Source: an uncultured Oscillospiraceae bacterium
GTDB lineage: Bacteria; Bacillota; Clostridia; Oscillospirales; Ruminococcaceae
Assembly (NCBI GenBank): GCA_900552945.1
Contig: USBI01000002.1
Coordinates: forward strand, 14,769-78,768
Direction of reading: 5' to 3'
DNA: 64,000 nucleotides
How positions within the stretch are numbered: position 1 is the stretch's first letter; every line of letters begins with the position of its first letter. Position numbers and translations under genes: made by a program. Below, in pieces: positions 25,956 through 34,324 of the stretch. A model generated the notes under the pieces. It had not been told where the DNA came from and made no database searches. It saw only the letters and a list, made by a program, of their open reading frames with translations.

Positions 25956-26564
25956 TCACCTTTCCTTTCCGTCAATTTCAAATGCGTCCACTTCAATGAC
26001 ATCCGGAAATTGATCCTTGATGATCAAGACTGTACTGATCACCGTATACAGATTCAAAACGCCCTCCGAAAGAAGCGTAAGTCCAAGGAATACCGACAGC
26101 GCTTGCGCTCCGATGACCGAATCAAAAATCAGGAACATGCCAAACACTCCGGTGATGATGGCAAGCGCTAAGATCAGCCACCAACTTTTAATGCCAAACT
26201 GCTTGGAATCCATGGCGATTCGAATTTTGAACAGTCCGTCAAGCAAAATGGAAATCCCAAGGGCAACGCAGATAAATGCCATCAGGTTCTTGGGATTAAA
26301 TAGAACGATCACGCCGAGGATCATCATCAGAATCCCAAATTCCAGATCAAACTGGAATGCCAAACGGAACAGGTCTTTTGAAAAATACCCAATCAGCTTG
26401 ACAATGCCAAATAGAATCATGGCGACCCCGATGCAGACGCCGATGATCGACACCGAAAGCTCCGGCGCGGCAATAAACAGAATGCCTGCGGCGCAAAACA
26501 GGACAGACATGACGATATATCCGATCTTCGCGATCCGCATTGGCGTTACAGAGCGCATCTTCAT
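25956..26564 (-). CDS. HdeD-like (DUF308) membrane protein
   Basis: A 202-residue protein with six hydrophobic helices in a repeated two-helix pattern (for example GYIVMSVLFCAAGILFIAAPE and ILMMILGVIVLFNPKNLMAFI), as in the HdeD/DUF308 family linked to acid and membrane stress. ATG at 26564 after AAGGAGGCTTGCTTTT. First gene of the HdeD-MMPL-YhgE operon and overlaps the MMPL gene. A TACAAT box lies about 35 bp upstream. Role at the membrane under stress is inferred from the family. Confidence 0.82.
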   Translation of the reverse strand: MKMRSVTPMRIAKIGYIVMSVLFCAAGILFIAAPELSVSIIGVCIGVAMILFGIVKLIGYFSKDLFRLAFQFDLEFGILMMILGVIVLFNPKNLMAFICVALGISILLDGLFKIRIAMDSKQFGIKSWWLILALAIITGVFGMFLIFDSVIGAQALSVFLGLTLLSEGVLNLYTVISTVLIIKDQFPDVIEVDAFEIDGKER

Positions 26565-26631
26565 AAAAGCAAGCCTCCTTTGCTCGTTTGTCTCTATTGT
26601 AATCAAGCTGTTTTGTTTTGCATACAGGCAC

Positions 26632-26665
26632 AAAAAGTCCCGTGTCCGAGAATCAGACACGGGAC
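26632..26665 (-). terminator. Terminator of the ArsR-TetR-TetR regulator operon
   Basis: GTCCCGTGTC and GACACGGGAC form a perfect 10-bp stem with a 9-nt loop, followed by TTTTT on the minus strand, about 27 bp after the second TetR stop. Confidence 0.88.
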
Positions 26666-26691
26666 ATAAAATGACTGATTTTTAGATCTCC

Positions 26692-27249
26692 CTATTCTTC
26701 CACACAGCACAGAATCATCTCTTCGATCATTCCTTTTTTGATTTTCACGAGGCGTGAAAGCATACTCCGAATATCATCGTTCATATCGTTTTTCAGCCAT
26801 CTGGAAAAGATGCCGAAAGCGAGGCCGGACAGATACTCTTTTACGATGAAAATGTCGTTTTCCCGAACACTTTTGCCTTGCAGGACAGACGAAACGTAGG
26901 CATTGATCGTATGATCGCAGACTTTCCATAAGTACATCTCATAGATTTCCCGGTTTGCCGAGTGATAAATATGCAGCACCGCACGCTTTTTCGTAAGCGC
27001 AAGCGTGATCGCTGCATCCAGACAGTCCTCGAATTTTTCAATGGTAGGATAGGACTGAATCATCTGTTCTGCGTCATCCTCGACAATACTTTCAATGAGT
27101 TTCGGCATATCCTCGAAGTAATAGTAAAAAGTGTTGCGATTGATGCCGCAGTCCGCCACAATATCCTTCACCGTGATTTTGGATAGAGGCCGTTCCATCA
27201 GTAATTTCAGAAAGGACTCTTGAATTGCTTTTTTCGTAAAGTTAGCCAT
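26692..27249 (-). CDS. TetR-family regulator (next to the HdeD-MMPL operon)
   Basis: A 185-residue repressor. Its HTH reads RPLSKITVKDIVADCGINRNTFYYYF (about 19-44), close in sequence to the TetR encoded next to oleate hydratase. The C-terminal domain is helical, with LSGLAFGIFSRWLKNDM near the end as in the TetR_C_8 type. ATG at 27249 after AGGAGATACAAA. Last gene of a three-regulator operon. The HdeD-MMPL-YhgE operon directly downstream is the obvious target. Confidence 0.88.
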   Translation of the reverse strand: MANFTKKAIQESFLKLLMERPLSKITVKDIVADCGINRNTFYYYFEDMPKLIESIVEDDAEQMIQSYPTIEKFEDCLDAAITLALTKKRAVLHIYHSANREIYEMYLWKVCDHTINAYVSSVLQGKSVRENDIFIVKEYLSGLAFGIFSRWLKNDMNDDIRSMLSRLVKIKKGMIEEMILCCVEE

Positions 27250-27300
27250 TTTGTATCTCCTGCCATTTCTTCTGCTACATCCTTAAATGTCTCAAGAATT

Positions 27301-27861
27301 TTAACTTTCTCCTAAAGAAATTTTCCTCTGGACAAATTCCAGAACATCGTCAAAAATCGGCTTGATTTCGTCAACCTCTGTGTCGATATCACTTTTCATA
27401 TCACTCCATATGAACTTTAGAATATAACCGGTCATAGCGTAGCAGTAGAAAGCGGAAATCTTCTTAATCTCTTTGTCCGAAATTGTTGCCTCTGTAGAGT
27501 GGTTCTTAATATATTCATAAAACATATCCTCTACTGTTGTGAAAACAAATCGTTCCATCCACTCACGGGACACGGAATTGAAAATATGCCGAGTCGTTTT
27601 TGATTTATTTTGAATGTTATGGAGTAAAAATTTTAATCGATCCCAACCATCAATACTTGCAACATCTTTTTGATAGGACTCAAACCGTTGTAACGCCCAC
27701 GATTCAAGCAAATCAAATATATCCTTGAAATGGTAATAAAACGTATTGGAACTGATCTCACATCTTGAGACCAGTGCAGATACGGTGATTTTACCAAAAG
27801 GGAACTCCTCCAGCATTTCTTCAAAAGTTTGCATGATAATTTTTTCCGTATAATTTGCCAT
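27301..27861 (-). CDS. TetR-family regulator (middle gene of regulator operon)
   Basis: A 186-residue TetR protein: FPFGKITVSALVSRCEISSNTFYYHF HTH (about 20-45) and a helical ligand domain with YCYAMTGYILKFIWSDM. It is a third, diverged copy of the same TetR subtype in the cargo. The ATG at 27861 follows AAGGAAGATAATGTT, 4 bp after the ArsR stop, so it is co-transcribed with the ArsR gene. The longer in-frame start inside the ArsR gene is rejected because it lacks a ribosome binding site. Confidence 0.87.
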   Translation of the reverse strand: MANYTEKIIMQTFEEMLEEFPFGKITVSALVSRCEISSNTFYYHFKDIFDLLESWALQRFESYQKDVASIDGWDRLKFLLHNIQNKSKTTRHIFNSVSREWMERFVFTTVEDMFYEYIKNHSTEATISDKEIKKISAFYCYAMTGYILKFIWSDMKSDIDTEVDEIKPIFDDVLEFVQRKISLGES

Positions 27862-27865
27862 AACA

Positions 27866-28237
27866 TTATCTTCCTTTTTCAAATAGAGATTCTTCGTTCT
27901 GTGCCGCATTTTCCTGAATGATACACTTTGCCTTTTCAAGAAGTTCAATCAGCATAGTAATCATTGTGCACTCGCTGTCAAAAGAATAATAGGTGTATTT
28001 TCCTTTTTTTCGACATAGTATAATTCCCGCATCCCGGAGAATCTGCATATGATGTGAAACGGCAGGGCGGGTAAGGCTCGTCTTTTCCGCCAGATCCACA
28101 ACCCGCACCCAAGTTCGATTTTCCGTCAGCATGAGAAAGAGAAGTTTTTGGCGGACTTCATCTCCAAGTGAGGTCAACAGTTTCTGATAGGTATGAAATT
28201 CTCGTTCAAGTTCTAAAACCATAGCTGATTGATTCAT
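27866..28237 (-). CDS. ArsR/SmtB-family regulator
   Basis: A 123-residue winged-helix repressor: LGDEVRQKLLFLMLTE, then VVDLAEKTSLTRPAVSHHMQILRDAGI (recognition helix, about 46-72) and the wing RKKGKYTYYSFD. No CxC metal site is seen in the recognition region, so sensing may be non-metal or use other residues. ATG at 28237 after CAGGAGGGATACT. It heads the regulator operon. Its own promoter carries a matching dyad, which implies autoregulation. Confidence 0.87.
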   Translation of the reverse strand: MNQSAMVLELEREFHTYQKLLTSLGDEVRQKLLFLMLTENRTWVRVVDLAEKTSLTRPAVSHHMQILRDAGIILCRKKGKYTYYSFDSECTMITMLIELLEKAKCIIQENAAQNEESLFEKGR

Positions 28238-28258
28238 AGTATCCCTCCTGGCAGAAAC

Positions 28259-28307
28259 ATGATTATCTGTTTAATCATATTATACTACTTTTTTCGGCAA
28301 AAATCAA
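28259..28307 (-). promoter_or_regulatory. Promoter and ArsR-type operator of the regulator operon
   Basis: TTGATT (28302-28307) and TATAAT (28279-28284) are separated by 17 bp. Immediately downstream ATGATTA-aacaga-TAATCAT (28259-28278) is a perfect 7-bp dyad of the 12-2-12 style bound by ArsR/SmtB proteins. Confidence 0.75.
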
Positions 28308-28437
28308 GAGTTGTACTGCAACGGAGGATTTTTCTGCAACCGAAAGCGTCTCTTTCTATCTATTTACCCTATCATCTTTCTTTTCTGCCGTAATCATTTT
28401 TCGGGTGGGAGGTTCACTTCACCCGGCATCATGAAAG

Positions 28438-28493
28438 GTGCCACCTGTCAGCCAAAGGGCGCAGTTTTCCCTTGGCGGAGGTGACACTTTTTT
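28438..28493 (+). terminator. Large hairpin/terminator between cargo and conjugation module
   Basis: GTGCCACCT and GCCAAAGGG pair with CCCTTGGC and AGGTGACAC, with an inner asymmetry, followed by TTTTTT on the plus strand. On the minus strand it starts just after the HTH gene stop but has only a short U-tract. It probably insulates the cargo from the transfer genes. Confidence 0.6.
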
Positions 28494-28495
28494 GC

Positions 28496-28756
28496 CTATT
28501 CTTTGCGTAGCTTGTAAAGCAGACTGCTCTTGCCGCCTTTGGTTCGGTATCGCTGCTCGGTTTCAATGAGTCCTGCATTACGCAGGTCGTGGAGCGCACG
28601 TCGGATGGTAGACTGCGACAGCTTCAGTTCGGCGGCGATGGTAGGGATCGCAGGCCAGCATTCTCCATCCTTGTTGGCTCGGTCAGAGAGATAAATATAA
28701 ACGGATACCGCCCGGTGCGGCAGCTCGGAGCGGTACAAAAAATCAAGCCTGCGCAT
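28496..28756 (-). CDS. Winged-helix (HTH_36) protein
   Basis: An 86-residue DNA-binding protein: HRAVSVYIYLSDRANKDGECWP then IPTIAAELKLSQSTIRRALHDL (about 37-58) and a basic wing (EQRYRTKGGKSSLLYKLRKE). It resembles the replication-protein-type HTH_36 domain often found downstream of VirD4 in Tn1549-like elements. ATG at 28756 after AGGAGGCGCCATCCG, overlapping the VirD4 stop by 14 bp, so it is translationally coupled to transfer genes. It may regulate transfer or element replication. Confidence 0.75.
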   Translation of the reverse strand: MRRLDFLYRSELPHRAVSVYIYLSDRANKDGECWPAIPTIAAELKLSQSTIRRALHDLRNAGLIETEQRYRTKGGKSSLLYKLRKE

Positions 28757-29470
28757 CGGATGGCGCCTCCTGTTCCTGTGCGACTTCCGGCATCGGATTC
28801 CTGCGGTTTCTCGGCGCGGTCTGCACAGCGGCGCCGCCGTTTCGCCGTCTGTCCCTGTTCTGCGGCTTCGCCGGATTCGGCTCATTTTTCTCTGTCATCT
28901 GCTGCTCTTGATTCCCCAACATTCCTCCGTCATCGTCTGCTGGAACCGGCGGTTCCAGCAGATCGGGACGGTATTTCTTCACGATGCCGTCCAGAATATC
29001 CTTCTTTTCCGCGTATTCCACCTTGCGGTTGCCCTGATCGGGAATTTCATACGGATGCTTCTCGTCGAAGGAAATGCCCCATTTGAAGAACAGCTTCAGC
29101 TTTACCTTCATGGGATAGAAGCCGGTTTTCATCACCACAAATTGTCCTTTGGGCATGGATTTGAGTTCGTCTGCCGTCATGAGCGGGCGCTCGATCATCT
29201 GCAGGGATTCGGAGGGATCGTTCTTGCTCCTGCTGACAGAACCGGACATGACAGTCCGGCTGCCGAGGGCTTTGGACAGCGTTTCCGCAGAGCTTGACTG
29301 CGGAGCGAAGCCGCCGAAGATGGTGAGCTGCGTGTTGTCTACAATGATTTCCGCGCCTTCCTTGCCGTAATTCTTTTCAAGCTGTGAAAAGGACTGAATG
29401 ATGGGTACGATCTGCAGGCGGCGGGAACGGGAGGCGGAAAACATCATCTCGGCGGATTCGATCTTCGGCA
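28743..29470 (-). CDS. VirD4-like coupling protein, exon 2
   Basis: The 3' exon of the type IV coupling protein. It starts with the second base of a Leu codon and reads LPKIESAEMMFSASRSRRLQ..., continuing through VDNTQLTIFGGFAP, which is the arginine-finger/sensor part of the VirD4 ATPase, to a Pro/Asn/Arg-rich tail. Joined to 32212-33400 it gives an unbroken 638-residue protein (1917 nt). Splicing of the intervening intron restores CDEFGT-LPKI, the Walker B region conserved in this family. Confidence 0.88.
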
Positions 29471-32211
29471 ATAGCGATAGGTAATCCTTTGATGTTATCT
29501 CCGGATTTTCCCCCGCTTCACACCGGACATGAGCGTTTCCGCTCATCCGGCGTTCCATCGTTCTATATAAGTTCAATAAACATATCTCCTTTTCAACAAC
29601 CAGTAAGTCGTTACTCAGATTGGGTTAAGGTTTAGGCGTTTTCTCAGCCTGTTCAGCTTGTCCTTTTGCTTAAAATCGAGCGACATCTTTTCTGCATAGA
29701 ATTTAATGGTCTCTTCCCTCGTTGCATGGAGCAGGATATGAATGTCTTTGCATACCAATATAAGGTTTGTATATCGGTCATCGCCACCGTCCGATTTGCG
29801 AGTTTTATGGTGACAATGCATATCCCCGATAGTAAGCGGCCTACCTGATATTGCACATTTTCCTTGTTGTGCACAGTACAATGCCAGCCGATTATCGTTA
29901 AATTCGACACTTTCTCCCTGTACCGGATTTTCCATAAGGTAATGCAGTATTTTCATGTTTACTTTTTCAAGTGTTTTATGAATTTCTGCACGTCCTTCCG
30001 GTGTGTATACGCACCAATTCCTTGCTCTATGCTTTGGGGCTGTTGTTTGGACATAGGCGATAGGAAGCACAAACAATCCACGGATATACCGTAGCTGACT
30101 GCTTTTTCCATATCTTTGCTGAACGTATGACGGTAAGGAGTTACCGCTTTTCTTTAACCTTTGGCCCAACCTGCATTTCATAGTTCTTTTGACCGAAAAG
30201 CCTATTTTCGCAAAATCTTGATTTACATGCGTTGCTATGCGATAGTAGTTGTGAACTCCAAGCACATACGAATTGTAATCCATAATGAATTTGTGTTCTT
30301 CGTTCACATTAGCAGGAAACTTTATTTTTTCAACCATTTCAGCCGCACGCCTCTTGATTTTCTCTTTGCGCTTGTCCGAAACATGGGAGACAACCGTATA
30401 TTTGACTTTTCCGTTTCTCTTACCTTTTGGCTTGACCTTCATTTTGAAGCCGAGAAATTCTGAATACTGCTTTTTCAAATTGACTATTTTGGATTTTTCG
30501 GGGCTTATATCCAGCCCCAATCGCTCTTTCAGCCACTTCCGTGTTGCAACAAACAGTTTCTCTGCGTCCTGCCTGTTCCGGCAAAATATTCGGAAATCGT
30601 CCGCATACCGCAAACCATAACACTCTTTCAGATTGGTCTGCTCTCTCAAAACATGGTACATATACCCTTTGTCGATTACACCGTTGTCTGACCTGACATG
30701 TCCATAATTCCTACGCATAGGCATGTTTTCCCATTGACTTGAAATCCACCAGTCCAACTCGTTTAGTACGATATTTGACAATAAAGGTGAAATGATACCG
30801 CCCTGCGGCGTGCCTTTTTCGGGAAAACCAATGCCAGCAACTTCGGCTTTCAGCATAGCAGAGATTATGGATATTACTTGTTTATCCTGAATGCCGATTG
30901 TCCACATTTGCCGGAGCAGCTTGCCATGATTCACATTGTCGAAAAAGCCCTTGATGTCAAGGTCAACAACAAAGTGTAAATTCTGACGCTGCGCCAGAGT
31001 ATAGGCAACTGCTACGGCATTCTCCTGACTTCTGTTCGGGCGAAAGCCAAAACTTCTGTCGTGGAATTTAGCTTCACATATCGGCTCCAGAACTTGCAGG
31101 AAGCATTGCTGTATCAGTCTGTCCGCTATTGTCGGTATTCCGAGGGGACGGCTTTTGCCGTTGTCCTTTGGGATTTCCACTCTCCGGACAGGCTGCGGCA
31201 CATACCATTTCAGACGTTTACGGACATATCGAATAAAGTCAGGCTCTTTCCATGTTTCAAGATTTTTGATTGTCTTTTTGTCTGTTCCTGCTGTCTTGCT
31301 CCCGCTGTTCTTTTTCAGATTGCGATAAGCAAGACGGATATTCTGCTCCGACAGTATGATTGGCATTAGTTTTGTGAAGCTTTTGCCATTTCTGCTGTCT
31401 GAGTACAGTTTATCAAAGGTTTCTTGCAGATTGTAATATTCTGCGTTTCTGAGCTTTTGCCTTTTCGGTTTTGGGGTTGTTGTCATAGTCGGCGTACACC
31501 TCCTTGCGGAAGTTCAGCCTTTCTTAGTCATACTCGAACCTATGAAATTAGTAGATATTTACTTTGCTTATATAAAACGACTAATGCCTATCCCTCCACG
31601 GTTTGTTGTCACCGCTTCATAGGTACTGTGGCATCGCTCTCAGCCGGATTAAGTCAGGTTATATCGTTGATTTTCCCTGACAACACCTCATAGCGGTGCA
31701 ATCCGCTCCATGTTCCGGCCTTTCCATGTTCCGATATTCCTATCTTTACATATACCCTTAGGCTGCCCTTTGACCCTGTATGCTGGATATCGCCTGTAAC
31801 GATATAAGGATTTTCATAGAACACAATTTTACTCATCCTCACATACACCGCACCTATGCGGCAACGGCATTTCTGCCGCCCATTCGTATAGAGCCTTTCA
31901 TTCGGGGTTTCGTCAGTCATATAGACATTCTCACCATAGGTACTTTATAGACCTCCGGCATATCATCTGCACAGCTTGCCTCCAAGCCGCTTTCCACAGC
32001 AGCTAATGCTCTGTTTGGGCAGACTTCTGCCGACTTCACGAGCTCTCAGACGGGGAACCGATTGCACGGCTCCGCCTGTCGTAGTTTTAAGGTAGGCGTT
32101 TCAAGGCGTTACCCTATCATTCCACCTATCGGAATATCAGTTTACAAGGCTTATTTTCACCTCACTTTCATTGCCTTGTACGCAACCTTTTCAGTTGCGA
32201 ACATGTCGCAC
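29471..32211 (-). mobile_element. Group II intron inserted in virD4
   Basis: The intron begins GTGCGACATG (32211 downward), matching the GUGYG 5' consensus, and ends CTATCGCTAT (29471), matching AY. The RNA domains I-III fill 31487-32211 and the RT gene sits in domain IV. Domain V is recognisable at 29519-29556 as a 14-bp hairpin with a GAAA tetraloop (GGATGAGCGGAAACGCTCATGTCC region). Domain VI follows. Length 2741 nt. Removal restores the virD4 frame exactly, so it is expected to splice. Insertion is in the Walker B codons of an essential transfer gene, a typical site for introns that target conserved motifs in mobile elements. Confidence 0.92.
29615..31486 (-). CDS. ltrA: Group II intron reverse transcriptase/maturase with HNH endonuclease
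   Basis: A 623-residue intron-encoded protein. RT motifs run through GIPTIADRLIQQ (RT1-2), GFRPNRSQENA, FVVDLDIKGFFDNV (RT3), GTPQGGIISPLLSNI (RT4) and the catalytic LRYADDF (YADD). A maturase X domain follows (about 400-520). The C-terminus is an HNH nuclease with CAISG and MHCHHKTRKSDGGDD then NLILVC. All catalytic residues are present, so retrohoming is plausible. It uses the element's own host gene as its site. ATG at 31486, within intron domain IV. Confidence 0.93.
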   Translation of the reverse strand: MTTTPKPKRQKLRNAEYYNLQETFDKLYSDSRNGKSFTKLMPIILSEQNIRLAYRNLKKNSGSKTAGTDKKTIKNLETWKEPDFIRYVRKRLKWYVPQPVRRVEIPKDNGKSRPLGIPTIADRLIQQCFLQVLEPICEAKFHDRSFGFRPNRSQENAVAVAYTLAQRQNLHFVVDLDIKGFFDNVNHGKLLRQMWTIGIQDKQVISIISAMLKAEVAGIGFPEKGTPQGGIISPLLSNIVLNELDWWISSQWENMPMRRNYGHVRSDNGVIDKGYMYHVLREQTNLKECYGLRYADDFRIFCRNRQDAEKLFVATRKWLKERLGLDISPEKSKIVNLKKQYSEFLGFKMKVKPKGKRNGKVKYTVVSHVSDKRKEKIKRRAAEMVEKIKFPANVNEEHKFIMDYNSYVLGVHNYYRIATHVNQDFAKIGFSVKRTMKCRLGQRLKKSGNSLPSYVQQRYGKSSQLRYIRGLFVLPIAYVQTTAPKHRARNWCVYTPEGRAEIHKTLEKVNMKILHYLMENPVQGESVEFNDNRLALYCAQQGKCAISGRPLTIGDMHCHHKTRKSDGGDDRYTNLILVCKDIHILLHATREETIKFYAEKMSLDFKQKDKLNRLRKRLNLNPI

Positions 32212-33400
32212 GGGTGCCGAATTCGTCGCAGAAGAACACACAGCGGTTTTTCAGCTTACCGCCGTTCTCATCGGCAACCGCGAGAATTTCACGGTATAGC
32301 TGTTGGATGATCAGGCTGATCATGAAGAAGGTCGCCGGATTTTCCTCCGGCATAATAATAAACAGCGCCGATTTTTCATTGCAGAATTTCTCCGCGTCGA
32401 TCTCGGTGTCAAAGCACAATATCTGCTCCAACTCCGAGTCGAGGAAAGCGTTCAGTCGGGACAGCGCCGTACTCATCACGCTCGCCATACTTTGCTCGGC
32501 GGTATTCAGGGCTGCTCCGGCAAACCATTTTGCCTTGTGATCGTTCGGCAGAAGCCCCATAAGCTGTTGAAATTGATTTTTGCCTTTCTTTCCCGCAGGC
32601 GCCAAAAGCTCCTGAATGATTTTGAACACCGAGACGATGTGCCGCTGTTCCGGCTTGCAGAATTCTGCGACCAACAGAATCGTTGCGGTCAGCAATCCTT
32701 CGGCTGCGTCGTAAAAGTAGGCGTTCTGCCCGAAGGAAGCCGCGTCCATCCCGGACAGGATAATAGTTTTAGAGATAATCTTGGCATATTTCTCGCACCG
32801 CGCCTTGTAGACCAGCTTATCGGGGTTCGCCTGATACAGATCCATATACTTGTTTACAAGGTGCAGGAGATTGTTGCCGTTGCTTCGCGTCGGATTTCTC
32901 AGGTCGATCACGGACACATGGTATCCGTAGTCCTTGGCGATCTGCCCGTAGTTTCTCATGATGTCGCCCTTCGTATCAGTGGAGAGCCAGCTCATGCCGG
33001 AGGCGCAGGCATATTCGATACACGGATACAGCCAGTATGCCGTTTTGCCGACGCCGGCCGCGCCGATCATCAGCGCATGGACATCGCCGGTATCCACCAT
33101 CGCCGTGGTATTCCCGGTACAGCCAACGATAATGCCCTGCGGCAATTCTTCGCCTTCGGCGGTCGTAGGCTTCTCGCCGCGCTTGGCCTGTTCCCGCCAC
33201 CGCTCCGGGGTAAACGGGATGTGGCGGTAAGTTTTTCGGATCTCGCGCTTGGTCGCCCATCTTGCCGTACCGTGTTGCCCGTCGCCAACCGTCCGGCTCT
33301 TGATATTATTCAGACTGTAGATGTGGGCAAGAAGAGTCACGCCGCCGAGAACGGCAAACATGATCGCGCCCACCAATACTATGGTTGTAATGCCTGACAT
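32212..33400 (-). CDS. VirD4-like coupling protein, exon 1
   Basis: The 5' exon of the type IV coupling ATPase that brings the relaxase-DNA complex to the mating channel. One or two N-terminal TM segments (about 4-28), Walker A GAAGVGKT (113-120), and Walker B VFFCDEFGT at the exon end (about 388-396). The ATG at 33400 follows GGTGAAACAGA and overlaps the stop of the Toprim gene. The group II intron cuts after the first base of the Leu codon following CDEFGT. Without splicing the product would end shortly after Walker B and be inactive. Confidence 0.9.
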
Positions 33401-34314
33401 TCTGTTTCACCTTCTTCCTCCGATTCTTCTTCGGTTGGACATATTAAATCCTCGTTCCAGTCCTTATGGATCGGTACGAGGATTTCATGTTGAATACCCT
33501 TTGTAAAGAGCTTATCGCTGATTCTTTTTGCTGCTGTCTGTCCCGGCTCGTCGTTGTCAAGGCACAGATACACCTTTTGAATCTTCGGGTTATCTTTCAT
33601 CATCTGCCACAGTACATGGTCGGACACGCCGCAGGCCGCCGCATAGCTGTGCGTTTTCCAATGCTCCGTATGCAGGGAGATAAAACTCAGCATATCGATG
33701 GGCGCCTCAAACAGATAGAGCCTGTCGCTTGTTCCTTTCCAGTGAAAGCTGTACTCCGGCAGACTGCTATCCACATTCCCTTTATAGGTACTTTCCGATC
33801 CGCTGCCCCGTTTGTGGGCATGACGAGGAACGCCGCTTGCATCGTAGCCTACGAACACCGCGTTGTGGTAATCGGCAGACTCATAGATCATGCCCCTGTG
33901 CGCAAAGGCATAGACCACATCCTTGTTGATACCCCTGTGGTTTATGAGGTAAGCGCAGACACGCCGCATGGTATCGTTCTTCGGCGGCAGTTCAAAGGGT
34001 TTGGGCGGTTCCTTCCGTATCGGCGGCGAGACGATCAGCGTCCCTCCGCAGCTGCCCAGCAGATATTCCATCGCTTCGGGATAGGTCTTGTTATAGAATC
34101 TTCGTACAAAATCAATGGCGTCGCCGCCCTCCCGATCATATTGGTGAAACCACAGATTTCCGCGGATCGTCACCTTTGCGGAGCCGTCGCGCCATTCGTA
34201 CTCCTTACCGGATCGCCTGAGCGTTTCGCCCTGACTGCGGAGCAACTCGGCAAGATCGGTTCTGCGCGCCTGCTCCTTTTGTTCGTCTGTAAAATGAATA
34301 TACCCTGTGGGCAT
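33379..34314 (-). CDS. Toprim/DUF3991-type primase-like protein
   Basis: A 311-residue protein. The N-terminal part (about 30-75) resembles a CHC2-like zinc-finger-free DNA-binding region (GDAIDFVRRFYNKTYPEAMEYLL). DUF3991 and a Toprim_2 domain follow: LYLFEAPIDMLSFISL (the Toprim Glu) and VYLCLDNDEPGQTAAKRI (the DxD). Such proteins act as element-encoded primases or accompany the relaxase in second-strand synthesis. ATG at 34314 after AGGAGGACAACT, 10 bp after the relaxase stop; it overlaps virD4 downstream. Confidence 0.82.
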   Translation of the reverse strand: MPTGYIHFTDEQKEQARRTDLAELLRSQGETLRRSGKEYEWRDGSAKVTIRGNLWFHQYDREGGDAIDFVRRFYNKTYPEAMEYLLGSCGGTLIVSPPIRKEPPKPFELPPKNDTMRRVCAYLINHRGINKDVVYAFAHRGMIYESADYHNAVFVGYDASGVPRHAHKRGSGSESTYKGNVDSSLPEYSFHWKGTSDRLYLFEAPIDMLSFISLHTEHWKTHSYAAACGVSDHVLWQMMKDNPKIQKVYLCLDNDEPGQTAAKRISDKLFTKGIQHEILVPIHKDWNEDLICPTEEESEEEGETECQALQP

Positions 34315-34324
34315 AGTTGTCCTC

